Assembly (NCBI RefSeq): GCF_009757775.1
Contig: NZ_RHLK01000012.1
Coordinates: forward strand, 91,986-155,985
Direction: 5' to 3'
DNA length: 64,000 bases
From: Paenibacillus lutrae
Lineage (GTDB): Bacteria > Bacillota > Bacilli > Paenibacillales > NBRC-103111
Every line of letters begins with the position of its first letter. The stretch's first letter is position 1. This document shows, in pieces, positions 54,415 to 62,748 of this stretch. The translations under genes and the position numbers were made by a program. Below the pieces are notes generated by a model. The model did no database searches, was not told where the DNA came from, and saw only the letters and a list, made by a program, of their open reading frames with translations.

Positions 54415-54547
54415 CAAATGATCCCGAAAGCTCTGCGGGGGATCTTCGTGTCCGGTAAAAAAACCAGCTGTCGTTAAGCAGACGAATCTGCCGAGGGTTC
54501 TTGTTCTGAAACGCTCGCATCAGCTGATTACAAAGCCATTGCGGCAT
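54401..54547 (-). CDS. cmpA: CmpA, cortex morphogenetic protein (small, overlooked ORF)
   Basis: A 48-codon gene on the minus strand: start at 54547, stop at 54401-54403. The protein opens MPQWLCNQLMRAFQNKN and has RQIRLLNDSWFFYRTRR, which fits B. subtilis CmpA (37 residues; MPxWLxxQxxRAF ... QIxxLNxxWFxYR, from memory). CmpA holds back spore cortex assembly until the coat protein SpoIVA is in place. GGAAGGGGAT precedes the ATG. The C-terminal extension is about 10 residues. It sits between tex/nagZ and ydcK, matching its usual neighbourhood. Confidence 0.85.
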   Translation of the reverse strand: MPQWLCNQLMRAFQNKNPRQIRLLNDSWFFYRTRRSPAELSGSFEKSR

Positions 54548-54634
54548 AAAGCCATCCCCTTCCTGCCTGACTACTTACATCATATGGGGCGCAAGCCCGC
54601 AGTGTGCAGGTCCGGTTCGTTTTTATGCGGCCGG

Positions 54635-55000
54635 CTATACGTTTTCTTCTTCGTATTCCTCGTACCACTGTTCCAGTTGGGCCTGAAGCGCGCGGATTTC
54701 CGTAAGAAGAGAAATAAGGGGATATGCGGATTCCTTAATCGCCGCGAAGGTCGTCTCGAGCTTATTGATGTAATCCAGTCCGCCGGTAACCGTATAGGAA
54801 GTGCTGACGAGCTCCAGATTGTCGCATTCCGCGATTACAGATGGAAGTGCCGGCACATTATGCGCGGTCAGCTTTTCAATTTCTTTGTGGAGGCGGCGGT
54901 TCAGGGCAGTCAGCTGGTACATATGCGTACCGGGCATTTCGACAAACTCAAGCGTGTCATTCAGCTTCAAAACAGCATATCTCATAGCGCTATTCGACAT
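54635..55000 (-). CDS. Conserved protein of unknown function
   Basis: About 121 residues, acidic, with no signal peptide or membrane segment. It looks helical, with a coiled-coil-like second half (TALNRRLHKEIEKLTAHN; TEIRALQAQLEQWYEEYEEEN). AGAGGAG lies about 10 bases before ATG 55000. A frame on the opposite strand is longer but basic and without a good start. I do not recognise a family. Confidence 0.7.
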   Translation of the reverse strand: MSNSAMRYAVLKLNDTLEFVEMPGTHMYQLTALNRRLHKEIEKLTAHNVPALPSVIAECDNLELVSTSYTVTGGLDYINKLETTFAAIKESAYPLISLLTEIRALQAQLEQWYEEYEEENV

Positions 55001-55153
55001 GGCGGTGGTGCTCCTCTCTTGCATTCACGTTCTCGTTTACTACTTGACAGTATAGCGGTACATTAGGTACAAATTCAAGAGAGACTTATCTGTAAATGCG
55101 GCATCTTATCATTCATACCAACCCGTGAAAGGGGAGAGAGGAGACGGACATAG

Positions 55154-55627
55154 ATGGACGATCAACTGCTGCAGCAGTGGGTAGAACAGATTTCTATGCA
55201 GTCGTTCGGCTGGCCCTTTCTGCACCGGGCGAGGTTTAATAAGCGTCTGCGCGCTACCGGCGGACGATATTTTACGAAATCTCATGATATTGAAATCAGC
55301 TGGCACCAATGGGTAAACTACGGGCGGGACGACGTGGAGAAGATCATCAAGCACGAGTTGTGTCACTATCATCTGCATCTTCAGAAAAGAGGCTTTCAGC
55401 ACAGGGATGCCGATTTTAAAACTCTCCTCAAGCGTGTAGGCGGGACCAGATTCTGCCGGGCTTTGCCTCAGACCAGGAAGCCCATCCCTTACCGGTACAG
55501 GCTCGAATGTATGAATTGCAAGACGGAATATTACAGGAAAAGGAAGGTCGATGTGCGCAAATATTTTTGCGGAAAATGCAGAGGAAAATTAATGAGTTAT
55601 ACGCTTGACATTACAAAAGGTTCATGA
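55154..55627 (+). CDS. ydcK: SprT-like protein (YdcK)
   Basis: 157 residues. HELCHYHLHLQKR is the SprT zinc-metalloprotease-like motif (HExxH form), and the C-terminus has two CxxC pairs (CMNCKTEY, CGKCRGK) forming a zinc ribbon. The family was named for B. subtilis YdcK next to tex/cmpA. The true role in bacteria is unclear. GGGGAGAGAGGAG-like purine-rich sequence precedes the ATG. The tRNA promoter overlaps its last codons. Confidence 0.92.
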   Translation: MDDQLLQQWVEQISMQSFGWPFLHRARFNKRLRATGGRYFTKSHDIEISWHQWVNYGRDDVEKIIKHELCHYHLHLQKRGFQHRDADFKTLLKRVGGTRFCRALPQTRKPIPYRYRLECMNCKTEYYRKRKVDVRKYFCGKCRGKLMSYTLDITKGS

Positions 55628-55633
55628 TAAATT
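55605..55633 (+). promoter_or_regulatory. Promoter for tRNA-Asn/tRNA-Ser
   Basis: TTGACA (55605-55610) and TAAATT (55628-55633) are 17 bases apart, with the -35 inside the end of ydcK. Confidence 0.65.
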
Positions 55634-55645
55634 AGTTATTGTCCT

Positions 55646-55721
55646 TCCCTGATAGCTCAGTTGGTAGAGCACTCGACTGTTAATCGAGTTGTCACAGGTT
55701 CGAGTCCTGTTCGGGGAGCCA
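55646..55721 (+). tRNA. tRNA-Asn (GTT)
   Basis: Full cloverleaf: acceptor TCCCTGA/TCGGGGA, D-loop AGTTGGTAGAG, anticodon stem CGACT-GTT-AATCG region, T-loop GGTTCGAGTCC, discriminator G and encoded CCA (55719-55721). Confidence 0.97.
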
Positions 55722-55730
55722 TATTTTTTT

Positions 55731-55822
55731 GGAGAGATACCCAAGTGGCTATAAGGGGACCCTCTGCTAAGGGGTTAGACTGCGTAAGTGGTGCGAGGGT
55801 TCGAATCCCTCTCTCTCCGCCA
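55731..55822 (+). tRNA. tRNA-Ser (GCT)
   Basis: Class II tRNA with a long variable arm. Acceptor GGAGAGA/TCTCTCC, anticodon loop CTGCTAA (GCT, reads AGC/AGU), variable arm near ACTGCGTAAGTGGTGC, T-loop GGTTCGAATCC, encoded CCA. Confidence 0.96.
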
Positions 55823-55839
55823 TTAATTTAGCACTTAAC

Positions 55840-55867
55840 AAAGCTGCTCTCCGGAGCAGCTTTTTTA
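55840..55867 (+). terminator. Terminator after tRNA-Ser
   Basis: AAGCTGCTC and GAGCAGCTT pair around TCCG, followed by TTTTTT. Confidence 0.85.
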
Positions 55868-55913
55868 GTTTTTTTATGTCGTTAATGGTCCAGAAATTAA
55901 TTTAATTTTGTGC

Positions 55914-55942
55914 TTGTCAATTTAGAAAGCTTACGCTATAAT
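55914..55942 (+). promoter_or_regulatory. Promoter for tRNA-Glu/Lys/Leu
   Basis: TTGTCA (55914-55919) and TATAAT (55937-55942) are 17 bases apart, 44 bases before tRNA-Glu. Confidence 0.75.
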
Positions 55943-55985
55943 AACAAATGTCGTCAAAACGACACCTCATTTTATAGTTCGACAA

Positions 55986-56060
55986 GGCCCGTTGGTCAAG
56001 GGGTTAAGACACCTCCCTTTCACGGAGGTAACAGGGGTTCGAATCCCCTACGGGTCACCA
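55986..56060 (+). tRNA. tRNA-Glu (TTC)
   Basis: Acceptor GGCCCGT/ACGGGTC, anticodon loop CTTTCAC (TTC), T-loop GGTTCGAATCC, discriminator A and encoded CCA (56058-56060). Confidence 0.97.
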
Positions 56061-56063
56061 TGA

Positions 56064-56136
56064 GAGCCATTAGCTCAGTTGGTAGAGCACCTGACTTTTA
56101 ATCAGGGTGTCGAAGGTTCGAGTCCTTCATGGCTCA
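56064..56136 (+). tRNA. tRNA-Lys (TTT)
   Basis: Acceptor GAGCCAT/ATGGCTC, D-loop AGTTGGTAGAG, anticodon loop CTTTTAA (TTT), T-loop GGTTCGAGTCC. The 3' CCA is not encoded (CTTTT follows the discriminator). Confidence 0.96.
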
Positions 56137-56153
56137 CTTTTATAGTGTCATAT

Positions 56154-56235
56154 GCGGTCGTGGTGGAACGGCAGACACGCTATCTTGAGGGGGTAGTGCC
56201 CAATGGGCGTGAGGGTTCAAATCCCTCCGACCGCA
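56154..56235 (+). tRNA. tRNA-Leu (GAG)
   Basis: Class II tRNA. Acceptor GCGGTCG/CGACCGC, anticodon stem CTATC/GGTAG with loop TTGAGGG (anticodon GAG, reads CUC/CUU), variable arm TGCCCAATGGGCG, T-loop GGTTCAAATCC. CCA is not encoded. This is the tRNA that would read the CTC specifiers of the leuA T-boxes. Confidence 0.95.
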
Positions 56236-56246
56236 TCAGAACGAAG

Positions 56247-56276
56247 AGATCCTTACAAATATGTAGGGGTCTTTTT
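56247..56276 (+). terminator. Terminator of the tRNA cluster
   Basis: AGATCCTTAC and GTAGGGGTCT pair with G-T wobbles, followed by TTTTTG. From here to 56640 I see no gene, only an AT-rich stretch with a short GAATTA tandem repeat near 56482-56498. Confidence 0.75.
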
Positions 56277-56640
56277 GTTATATCTTTATTTGACAAAGAG
56301 ACTGTAATTAGCTGCTTATGGTCGACAGCAGCATACTATAGCTGCGGGGTGTCAGCTGCCTATTATTTCCCGAGAAATATCGAAAGGTAGGAAAGTGTTT
56401 TAAATTGAATGGATTTCATGTCGAGAGAAGACACCTACTAATTAGTATGCATTCGACACCTGCAGATTTAAGACAAACCTGGAATTAGAATTAGAATTGG
56501 GAAATAGGAAGAGAGTACAGAAATCTGAATTGTAAACGAATCAATAATTATCCAAATTTTAACACGAAAATTATACCCTTTTATTGGAATATCCCCTATG
56601 ATGATAGAGAAAGACAACCCCATCATAAGGAGGTTTTATA

Positions 56641-58263
56641 ATGGTTCAGCACGTCCGGTTTCGAGTGGTATCCGCTATTAGCTTGGTAACAGCTCTGCTC
56701 TGCTCCTCAGTGGTGAACGCGGCAGCGCCTGCTCCGGTTCTTCATAATGACAACCCGAGCGCAAATTTTGGAGATTGGTATACGGGGGCTGTGCCTCCTC
56801 AAGCTTCAAGCGCCAAGCCGGTCATTTTATTTGTCCAAGGCCTGCATTCCAATTACACAACCTGGACCAAGACAGACTCCTATTATGATGCCGCCTACAA
56901 TGCGGGTTACCGGACAGCTTTTGTCCAGTTGAAAGACTCGGACGGAACAGGCGGGAACATGTGGACTAACGGACCTAAGCTGGCAGAAGTAATCAAGAAG
57001 GTCGCGGCTTATTACGGGGTGCCCAAAATTAACATCATCGCGCACTCCAAAGGAGGCATCGACACGCAGACGGCGCTGGTTCATTATGGCGCGGCTCCAT
57101 ACGTGAATGTAGTTCATCAGCTTTCGACACCTAACAAAGGATCTGAAGTGGCGGATATGGCCTACAGCAACTGGACAAGCTGGCTCGCTGAGCTTCTGGA
57201 TAAGAAAGATGAGGCGGTGTATTCCTTACAGACTTCCTATATGGCTGCTTATCGTTCCCAGACGGACAGCCGACCGGAAAATGCATTGACCAAAACGTAT
57301 ATGTCCGGAGGAGAGGGAGATGACGGCTGGTTTTCTTCGACTTGGTTTGCGCATGCTGTCCTCCCCGATGAAGATGACGGGCTGGTAAGCGTTGCCTCGG
57401 CAATGGGACTGCCGTACGGAATCCCGAATTTCACCAAGAATATCTCACACAGTGAGATGAGAAATGCCTCGCAGACCTGGAATCTGGTGAAGCCGAAGCT
57501 GGCACTGGGGGCCGCCTCTGCATCTGTGGCATCCGGATCTGCCTCGGCTTCTGAGAATTTGCTGGCTAGACCGGGCGTGGCAGAGGAGAATACTTCTTTC
57601 ATCCTGCGTGGCGGTCCGCTTCAAGGCCAGCGTGTAACTGAGACGTTCCCGCTTGAAAGCGGACTTACCAATCTGGTCATGGATGTGCTGACAGCTTCCG
57701 AGCAAACCAAGGTTACACTGATCAGTCCGGCAGGAGTCCGGCATGATCTTCAACCGGGTAAGCCTGAAGGTGACGAAGAAGTTCTGTTCGCAGGGGCTGT
57801 TCATCATAATTTTTCGTTAGAGCGGCCGGAGAAAGGCGAATGGAAGCTCGAGATGTCCGGAAGCGGAGATGCCTATTTTATGCTTGCCCGTCCTGAAGGG
57901 AAGATCAAGGGACAGCTTAAATCACCCCGTAAGCTTTTCCGAAAAGGCGAAAGTGCCAGTGTCTCCGTAGGTTTTAATGGAGTTAAGAAGTGGGATGCAG
58001 GAAGCGGAACAAGAGGCAGTACGAACAAAGCGACACTGACTAGAGCGGAGAAGGCGAATGCCGCCCATACTATTCAGAAAATGAATGAACTAAACGTAGA
58101 TGCGGTTAACGGTGATGTGCAGGTCAACTTCCAGGTGCCGACGGAGCCGGGGGTTTATAACCTTTCATTCGACATTAGCGGTTTGAACGAGCGTGATGAG
58201 CCTGTTACGCGCTCGGTCAATTATAACTTTGCGGTGACGGATGTGAGCGGTAAATTGGACTAG
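56641..58263 (+). CDS. Secreted lipase/esterase-like alpha/beta hydrolase
   Basis: 540 residues with a signal peptide (VSAISLVTALLCSSVVNAAA, cleavage near residue 28). The alpha/beta-hydrolase domain (about 60-280) has the oxyanion stretch ILFVQGLHSN, the nucleophile elbow IIAHSKGGID (Ser), an acidic site near PDEDDGLVS and His in ISHSEM. The C-terminal half (about 310-535) is beta-rich, resembling Ig-like or carbohydrate/wall-binding modules. An ester substrate outside the cell is likely, exact one unknown. AAGGAGG precedes the ATG. Confidence 0.87.
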   Translation: MVQHVRFRVVSAISLVTALLCSSVVNAAAPAPVLHNDNPSANFGDWYTGAVPPQASSAKPVILFVQGLHSNYTTWTKTDSYYDAAYNAGYRTAFVQLKDSDGTGGNMWTNGPKLAEVIKKVAAYYGVPKINIIAHSKGGIDTQTALVHYGAAPYVNVVHQLSTPNKGSEVADMAYSNWTSWLAELLDKKDEAVYSLQTSYMAAYRSQTDSRPENALTKTYMSGGEGDDGWFSSTWFAHAVLPDEDDGLVSVASAMGLPYGIPNFTKNISHSEMRNASQTWNLVKPKLALGAASASVASGSASASENLLARPGVAEENTSFILRGGPLQGQRVTETFPLESGLTNLVMDVLTASEQTKVTLISPAGVRHDLQPGKPEGDEEVLFAGAVHHNFSLERPEKGEWKLEMSGSGDAYFMLARPEGKIKGQLKSPRKLFRKGESASVSVGFNGVKKWDAGSGTRGSTNKATLTRAEKANAAHTIQKMNELNVDAVNGDVQVNFQVPTEPGVYNLSFDISGLNERDEPVTRSVNYNFAVTDVSGKLD

Positions 58264-58392
58264 TTCTTTTTATTCATTATTTCTCCAAAAGATCCTCTGG
58301 CTTGGATGCTTATCCGCGGTTTCGTTTGGCATTCCCTCCTTTCGGGTATTCTATATAAGTAGACGTGTTGAATTGAAAGGAGCTGTTTAGGA

Positions 58393-58809
58393 ATGTCGAA
58401 TCAAGAACTGGGAAAGAAAATCGAAGCTGTTTTGGATCAAAATGAGGTATGTTCGTTCGCTACCGTAGATAACGGCAAACCGCGTGTGCGTTATATGGCC
58501 TTGTTTCACGAAGGATTGACGATCTACTTGGCGACTAACCGCAAAACAGATAAGGTTGATGAACTGAAGGACAACCCTAATGTACATATCCTTGTCGGAT
58601 TTGACGGTAAACCATCCAAGGAGATCCTCCAGATTGAGGCGCAAGCGACGGTCAGCAGTAATGACAGTTTGAAGGAAAAAGTGTGGCGGGATGATCTCAA
58701 AGACTGGTTTGAAGGTCCTCATGACCCGAATTATGTGATTCTTGAGATCAAACCTATCCAGATCGAATATATACAAGGATATGACGATCCGCAGATTTGG
58801 CAGGCTTAA
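58393..58809 (+). CDS. Pyridoxamine 5'-phosphate oxidase-family protein (general stress protein 26-like)
   Basis: 138 residues with a split-barrel flavin-binding fold: VCSFATVDNGKPRVRYMALF, LTIYLATNRKTDKVDEL, NPNVHILVGF. Proteins of this size (YdaG/GSP26 type) bind FMN or a related cofactor and are induced by stress in B. subtilis; they lack the pyridoxamine oxidase C-terminal region. AAAGGAGCTG precedes ATG 58393. Single gene between a lipase and a large hairpin. Confidence 0.88.
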   Translation: MSNQELGKKIEAVLDQNEVCSFATVDNGKPRVRYMALFHEGLTIYLATNRKTDKVDELKDNPNVHILVGFDGKPSKEILQIEAQATVSSNDSLKEKVWRDDLKDWFEGPHDPNYVILEIKPIQIEYIQGYDDPQIWQA

Positions 58810-58840
58810 CGCCAGAAATCTTTTGACGGGTTCATCACCT

Positions 58841-58899
58841 TTGCATACAACGATAAATGCCGAATGTTCCTGTTACAGGACATTCGGCACTTTGTATGC
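58841..58899. repeat. Long imperfect inverted repeat
   Basis: TTGCATACAA (from 58841) and TTGTATGCG (to about 58900) flank a strong inner hairpin TGCCGAATGTTCCTG / CAGGACATTCGGCA at 58858-58890. It may terminate the upstream gene, although the T run is short (CTTTG). Confidence 0.6.
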
Positions 58900-59032
58900 G
58901 TGGAAATCTGCTTATACATATACACTTTGCAGATGGAGATGCTCATCAGCCGTTTCAGTGCCGCAATGCGCCCCGGAATTCGCATTCGGTGCCCAGCGAC
59001 CAACCCTTACTTGCTCAGATATCTCCTGAAAA

Positions 59033-59080
59033 GATAAAAAGGCAAAGTTCCCTACAATGGGGTGACTTTGCCTTTTTATC
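59033..59080. terminator. Terminator of the opuC operon
   Basis: GATAAAAAGGCAAAGT pairs perfectly with ACTTTGCCTTTTTATC around 16 bases. Read on the minus strand it ends opuCD with a T run. Confidence 0.85.
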
Positions 59081-59092
59081 GTCCTGCGCGAA

Positions 59093-59728
59093 TTACCGGC
59101 TCAGATTCATTCTCTTCTGTGCCCAGCCCAGCAGGAAGTCCGTCAGCAGCGCGAGCAGTGCAGCGGGAATAGCGCCCGCATAGAGCCGGGCCGGATTATC
59201 CATGTTGATGCCGGAATAAATCTCCCGGCCGAGCCCGCCGCCGCCGATTAGCGGGGCAATGGTCGCGACGCCGATCGCAATGACGGCCGCGACTCTCACA
59301 CCGGTTGCGATGAACGGCAGCGATAACGGCAGCTGTACTTTCAGCAGCAGCTGCAGCGGGCTCATGCCTACCCCACGTCCCGCCTCCGAAATGGCGGGGT
59401 TGACCTGAGTCAGCCCGACATAAGTGTTGCGGATGATCGGCATCAGCGAGTAGAGGAAGAGTCCGACTACTACTGTCGTGAACCCGAGGCCGAATACAAT
59501 CATCAGCAGGACAAGCAGGGCGAGGCTGGGGAATACCTGTACGACGTTCGCTGAGGTCAGGATGACCGATCCCAGCCGCCGGTTGCGTGCCGCCAGCACG
59601 CCTAGCGGTACTCCCACCACAAGTGCCATTAGAATGCCCAGTGCGACCATGACGATATGATCATAGGTTAGTCCGAGAAGATCGACCCAGTTTTCGCCTA
59701 AATATTCAAAGAAAAGCTGCATATGCAT
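59093..59728 (-). CDS. opuCD: OpuCD, osmoprotectant ABC transporter permease
   Basis: Membrane subunit of a compatible-solute (glycine betaine/carnitine/choline) importer. About six spans in 211 residues, with LYSLMPIIRNTYVGL and EAGRGVGMSPLQLLLKVQLPLSLPF, the EAA loop that contacts the ATPase. It closes the four-gene minus-strand operon in the B. subtilis order A-B-C-D. It resembles opuCB, as expected for paralogous partners. Confidence 0.92.
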   Translation of the reverse strand: MHMQLFFEYLGENWVDLLGLTYDHIVMVALGILMALVVGVPLGVLAARNRRLGSVILTSANVVQVFPSLALLVLLMIVFGLGFTTVVVGLFLYSLMPIIRNTYVGLTQVNPAISEAGRGVGMSPLQLLLKVQLPLSLPFIATGVRVAAVIAIGVATIAPLIGGGGLGREIYSGINMDNPARLYAGAIPAALLALLTDFLLGWAQKRMNLSR

Positions 59729-59758
59729 ATCCCCTTAACAATGACTTCCGAACCACGG

Positions 59759-60658
59759 TTATTTCAGCAGCCCGACCTTTTTTAAGTAATCTTCAGCTAC
59801 TTTTTTCTCATTACGCTTCTTTACATCGACCTCATAATTGAGATCAATCATCGTTTTTGCATCAATTTTTCCGATTAACAGTTCCATAATTTCATTTAAT
59901 TCGGGATGTTTGGCCAACAGTTCTTTTTTGACTACCGGAGATCCGTCATAAGGCGGGAAGAATTGTTTATCGTCCTCCAGTGTAACGAGATCGTACTCCT
60001 TGAGTCTTGCATCCGTCGAATAGGCGAGAACAATATCAACTTCTTTGCTGGCAACCGCGCTATAGACGAGAGCGACTTCCATAGGAAGCGTCGTTCCGAA
60101 TTTAAGGTCATAATGCTTGGCAAAAGCCTTGTAGCCATCGCTTTCTCTTTCCAGCCAGGTCGTGTCTACTCCGAGTTTGATAGTTCCTGCGTCATTCTTC
60201 AGATCCGAGATTTTCTTCCATCCCTTTTCATCTGCCAGTTCTTTGCGCACCGTAAAAGCATATGTGTTTTCAAATCCATAAGGATCAAACCATTTGAAAT
60301 TGAAATATTTATCAAATCCTGCTTGAGCATCGGCTAGAAACTCATCCCGTGAACGCACTTTTTCTTCAAGCGGAAAATGTTCATTGAGCAGCTCGCCTGT
60401 ATACAGCGTCGCTATTTGAATATCGTCTTTCTTCATCGCATCAATAATGACAGCACTGGAAGCCAAATCGGGTAAGACATCCACCTTCAGATCCGTGCGG
60501 TCTTCGATCAATAATCTGTACATTTGGGCGATGATTTTCGGCTCGGAGTAGGTCTGTGTTCCAATCAGAATCGTATCTCCTTTGCCGCACCCGCTCGCGG
60601 ATACAACGACTGAAGCAAGCAGGAGGGTTCCGAGTATGCGTCTTCTCACACGTTTCAT
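59759..60658 (-). CDS. opuCC: OpuCC, osmoprotectant-binding lipoprotein
   Basis: Extracellular substrate-binding lipoprotein (lipobox SASGC at residues 20-24, signal LGTLLLASVVVSASG). The domain has IGTQTYSEPKIIAQMYRLLIED, IATLYTGELL and LVYSAVASKEVDIVLAYSTD, typical of OpuCC/OpuBC. Length 299 is normal. It delivers betaine-type compounds to OpuCB/OpuCD. It lies 30 bases before opuCD. Confidence 0.92.
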   Translation of the reverse strand: MKRVRRRILGTLLLASVVVSASGCGKGDTILIGTQTYSEPKIIAQMYRLLIEDRTDLKVDVLPDLASSAVIIDAMKKDDIQIATLYTGELLNEHFPLEEKVRSRDEFLADAQAGFDKYFNFKWFDPYGFENTYAFTVRKELADEKGWKKISDLKNDAGTIKLGVDTTWLERESDGYKAFAKHYDLKFGTTLPMEVALVYSAVASKEVDIVLAYSTDARLKEYDLVTLEDDKQFFPPYDGSPVVKKELLAKHPELNEIMELLIGKIDAKTMIDLNYEVDVKKRNEKKVAEDYLKKVGLLK

Positions 60659-60747
60659 GCATAATCCCCTTTACTGAATTCCCAAGTATCTAGTAGTTTC
60701 TATAGTGATTCACCTGGAAATTTATTTCTGTTAGTGCGTTTTCTACA

Positions 60748-61416
60748 TCACGCTGGCTTTACTCCGGGAGATTTCACGCGGGCTGTCAGCCATTTTTCGA
60801 TTACTCCGAGCAGGAAATCAGCAATCAGAGCCAGAATGACGGCTAGAATAGCGCCCGTGAAAATCAATTCCTTCTTGTTAACGCCCATTCCGGCTACGAT
60901 TAATTGACCCAAACCGCCTGCGCCGATTAAAGTAGCCAGGGTGGCCCAACTGATAATATATACAGTCGTTACACGAATGCCGGACATAATGTACGGGAGA
61001 GAGAGTGGAAGCTGGATGTTCACCAGCCGCTGTATTCTGCTGTAACCCATTCCTCGGGCCGCTTCGAGTAAACTCGGGTTCACCGATTGGAAACCGGTAA
61101 AAGTGTTGCGCATAATCGGCATTAACGAATAGAGGAACAAGGCGATGATCGCCGGTTTCATGCCGACACCGATTAAAGGAATGAGGATGGCCAAGAGCGC
61201 CAGACTCGGAATGGTTTGGAGTAAATTAGATAAAGCAAACACAATCGAATTCACAAATTTTATACGGTTTCCTGCCAGGATTATCCCTATCGGTATCGCA
61301 ACCAGACAGCCAAGTGCCACCGATACGAAAGAAATAATGAGGTGCTCACGAAATGCAACGAGGATATCCGGCATACGGTCGGTGAGAAATTGTACATAAT
61401 CGCTTAGAAAATTCAT
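60748..61416 (-). CDS. opuCB: OpuCB, osmoprotectant ABC transporter permease
   Basis: 222-residue membrane subunit with about six spans. LYSLMPIMRNTFTGFQ and EAARGMGYSRIQRLVNIQLPLSLPY form the conserved cytoplasmic EAA loop; GAGGLGQLI follows. The start overlaps the opuCA stop by 4 bases on the minus strand, so translation is coupled. Confidence 0.93.
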   Translation of the reverse strand: MNFLSDYVQFLTDRMPDILVAFREHLIISFVSVALGCLVAIPIGIILAGNRIKFVNSIVFALSNLLQTIPSLALLAILIPLIGVGMKPAIIALFLYSLMPIMRNTFTGFQSVNPSLLEAARGMGYSRIQRLVNIQLPLSLPYIMSGIRVTTVYIISWATLATLIGAGGLGQLIVAGMGVNKKELIFTGAILAVILALIADFLLGVIEKWLTARVKSPGVKPA

Positions 61417-62636
61417 TTCGCACCTCCGCCGCTGCTGACTGGAACCTCCGGCCCGCCGTCCGCGGAAGAATCAAGTTCCAGTTCAGTAACAGGAGGGGAT
61501 TCTTCTTCATCAGGCGTATACACCTCGGCAAGATGACGTACAACGCTGCCTTTAGTCACAAGCCCGGCGAATTTACCGTCCTCGCGAACTACCGGAATAT
61601 AAGGAAGGTTGTGCTCGTTCATCATCTGAATTGCAATGGACAAAGAAGTGCCAGCCAGCACCGTGTGCAGAAACGGCTTCGTAACGTCCGCAAGCGTCAT
61701 ATTTTCTTGCCGGTATTTGTTTAGAACCTGGAAAATAGACGCGGCACCGATTAAACGGTTTTGCCGGTCTACAATTAAAAGCGAATCAACGCGGTTCTTC
61801 TCCATGATTTTGATAGCTTCGGCTAGTCCGCGTGTAGGGTAGGCCGTAACCGGGTGCTCCGCCATTACTTCATCTACCGTCGGGATTTCATCTAATCCCC
61901 CGGACCCGTGAAGACGCTGTTTGCCGACAAAGGTTTTGACGAATTCATTGGCCGGATAACGGAGAATATGCTCGGGACGTCCATGTTGGACAACTTCGCC
62001 GTCTTTCATCAGGACAATGTTATCGGCGATTTTAATGGCTTCGTCCATATCATGGGTCACGAAAATAATTGTCTTTTTCAGCTCCTGCTGCAGCCGGATT
62101 AATTCATCCTGAAGCTGTTCGCGGGATATCGGATCAAGTGCGCTGAAGGGCTCATCCATCAGTATGATATCCGGCTCGGCGGCGAAGGCGCGGATGACGC
62201 CGATTCTCTGCTGCTGTCCGCCGCTAAGTTCGGAAGGATAGCGGTTGCGGTAAGTTTCGGGATTCAACGAGACCAGATCCAGAAGTTCGTTCACCCGTTT
62301 ATCAATGCGTTCCTGATCCCACTTGAGAAGTTTAGGTACGACGGCTACATTACGTGCAATCGTCATATGGGGAAACAAACCGATGTTTTGTATCACATAA
62401 CCTATGTTGCGTCGTAGTTCGACAGGGTCTTCTTGGGAGATATCCTTTCCCTTAATGGTAACTTTGCCTTCTGAGGGATTGATGAGCCGGTTAATGAGCT
62501 TCATAGTCGTCGATTTGCCGCAGCCGCTGGGACCAATCAAGACATGCAGTTCTCCCTGGGCAAACTCGAGATTCAAATTTTTAAGCGCGACGAATCCGTC
62601 GTCATATCTTTTGCTGACACCTTCTAAGCGAATCAT
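61413..62636 (-). CDS. opuCA: OpuCA, osmoprotectant ABC transporter ATPase with CBS domains
   Basis: 407 residues. ABC domain with Walker A GPSGCGKSTTMKLINRL, signature LSGGQQQRIGVIRA and Walker B IILMDEPFSALD; then two CBS domains (about 255-375: ERTYPTRGLAEAIKIM-like and ADVTKPFLHTVLAGTSLSIA) that sense ionic strength or nucleotides and gate uptake. Ends in a Ser/Gly/Glu-rich tail. First gene of the operon; AAGGGG lies a few bases before the ATG at 62636. Confidence 0.94.
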   Translation of the reverse strand: MIRLEGVSKRYDDGFVALKNLNLEFAQGELHVLIGPSGCGKSTTMKLINRLINPSEGKVTIKGKDISQEDPVELRRNIGYVIQNIGLFPHMTIARNVAVVPKLLKWDQERIDKRVNELLDLVSLNPETYRNRYPSELSGGQQQRIGVIRAFAAEPDIILMDEPFSALDPISREQLQDELIRLQQELKKTIIFVTHDMDEAIKIADNIVLMKDGEVVQHGRPEHILRYPANEFVKTFVGKQRLHGSGGLDEIPTVDEVMAEHPVTAYPTRGLAEAIKIMEKNRVDSLLIVDRQNRLIGAASIFQVLNKYRQENMTLADVTKPFLHTVLAGTSLSIAIQMMNEHNLPYIPVVREDGKFAGLVTKGSVVRHLAEVYTPDEEESPPVTELELDSSADGGPEVPVSSGGGAK

Positions 62637-62748
62637 TATATGCAGAACCCCTTTTCTGTAAAATACATGAAATATTCGTATGGCTCTTTATGTAACACCT
62701 TAAGTAAACAAGATTGCTTTCTATTGAAACATACAATAAAATCCAATA

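Noticed and set aside
54539..55066. 175-residue plus-strand ORF
   Set aside because: It overlaps the minus-strand 121-residue gene and cmpA start, lacks a ribosome binding site and has an Arg/Phe-rich shadow composition.
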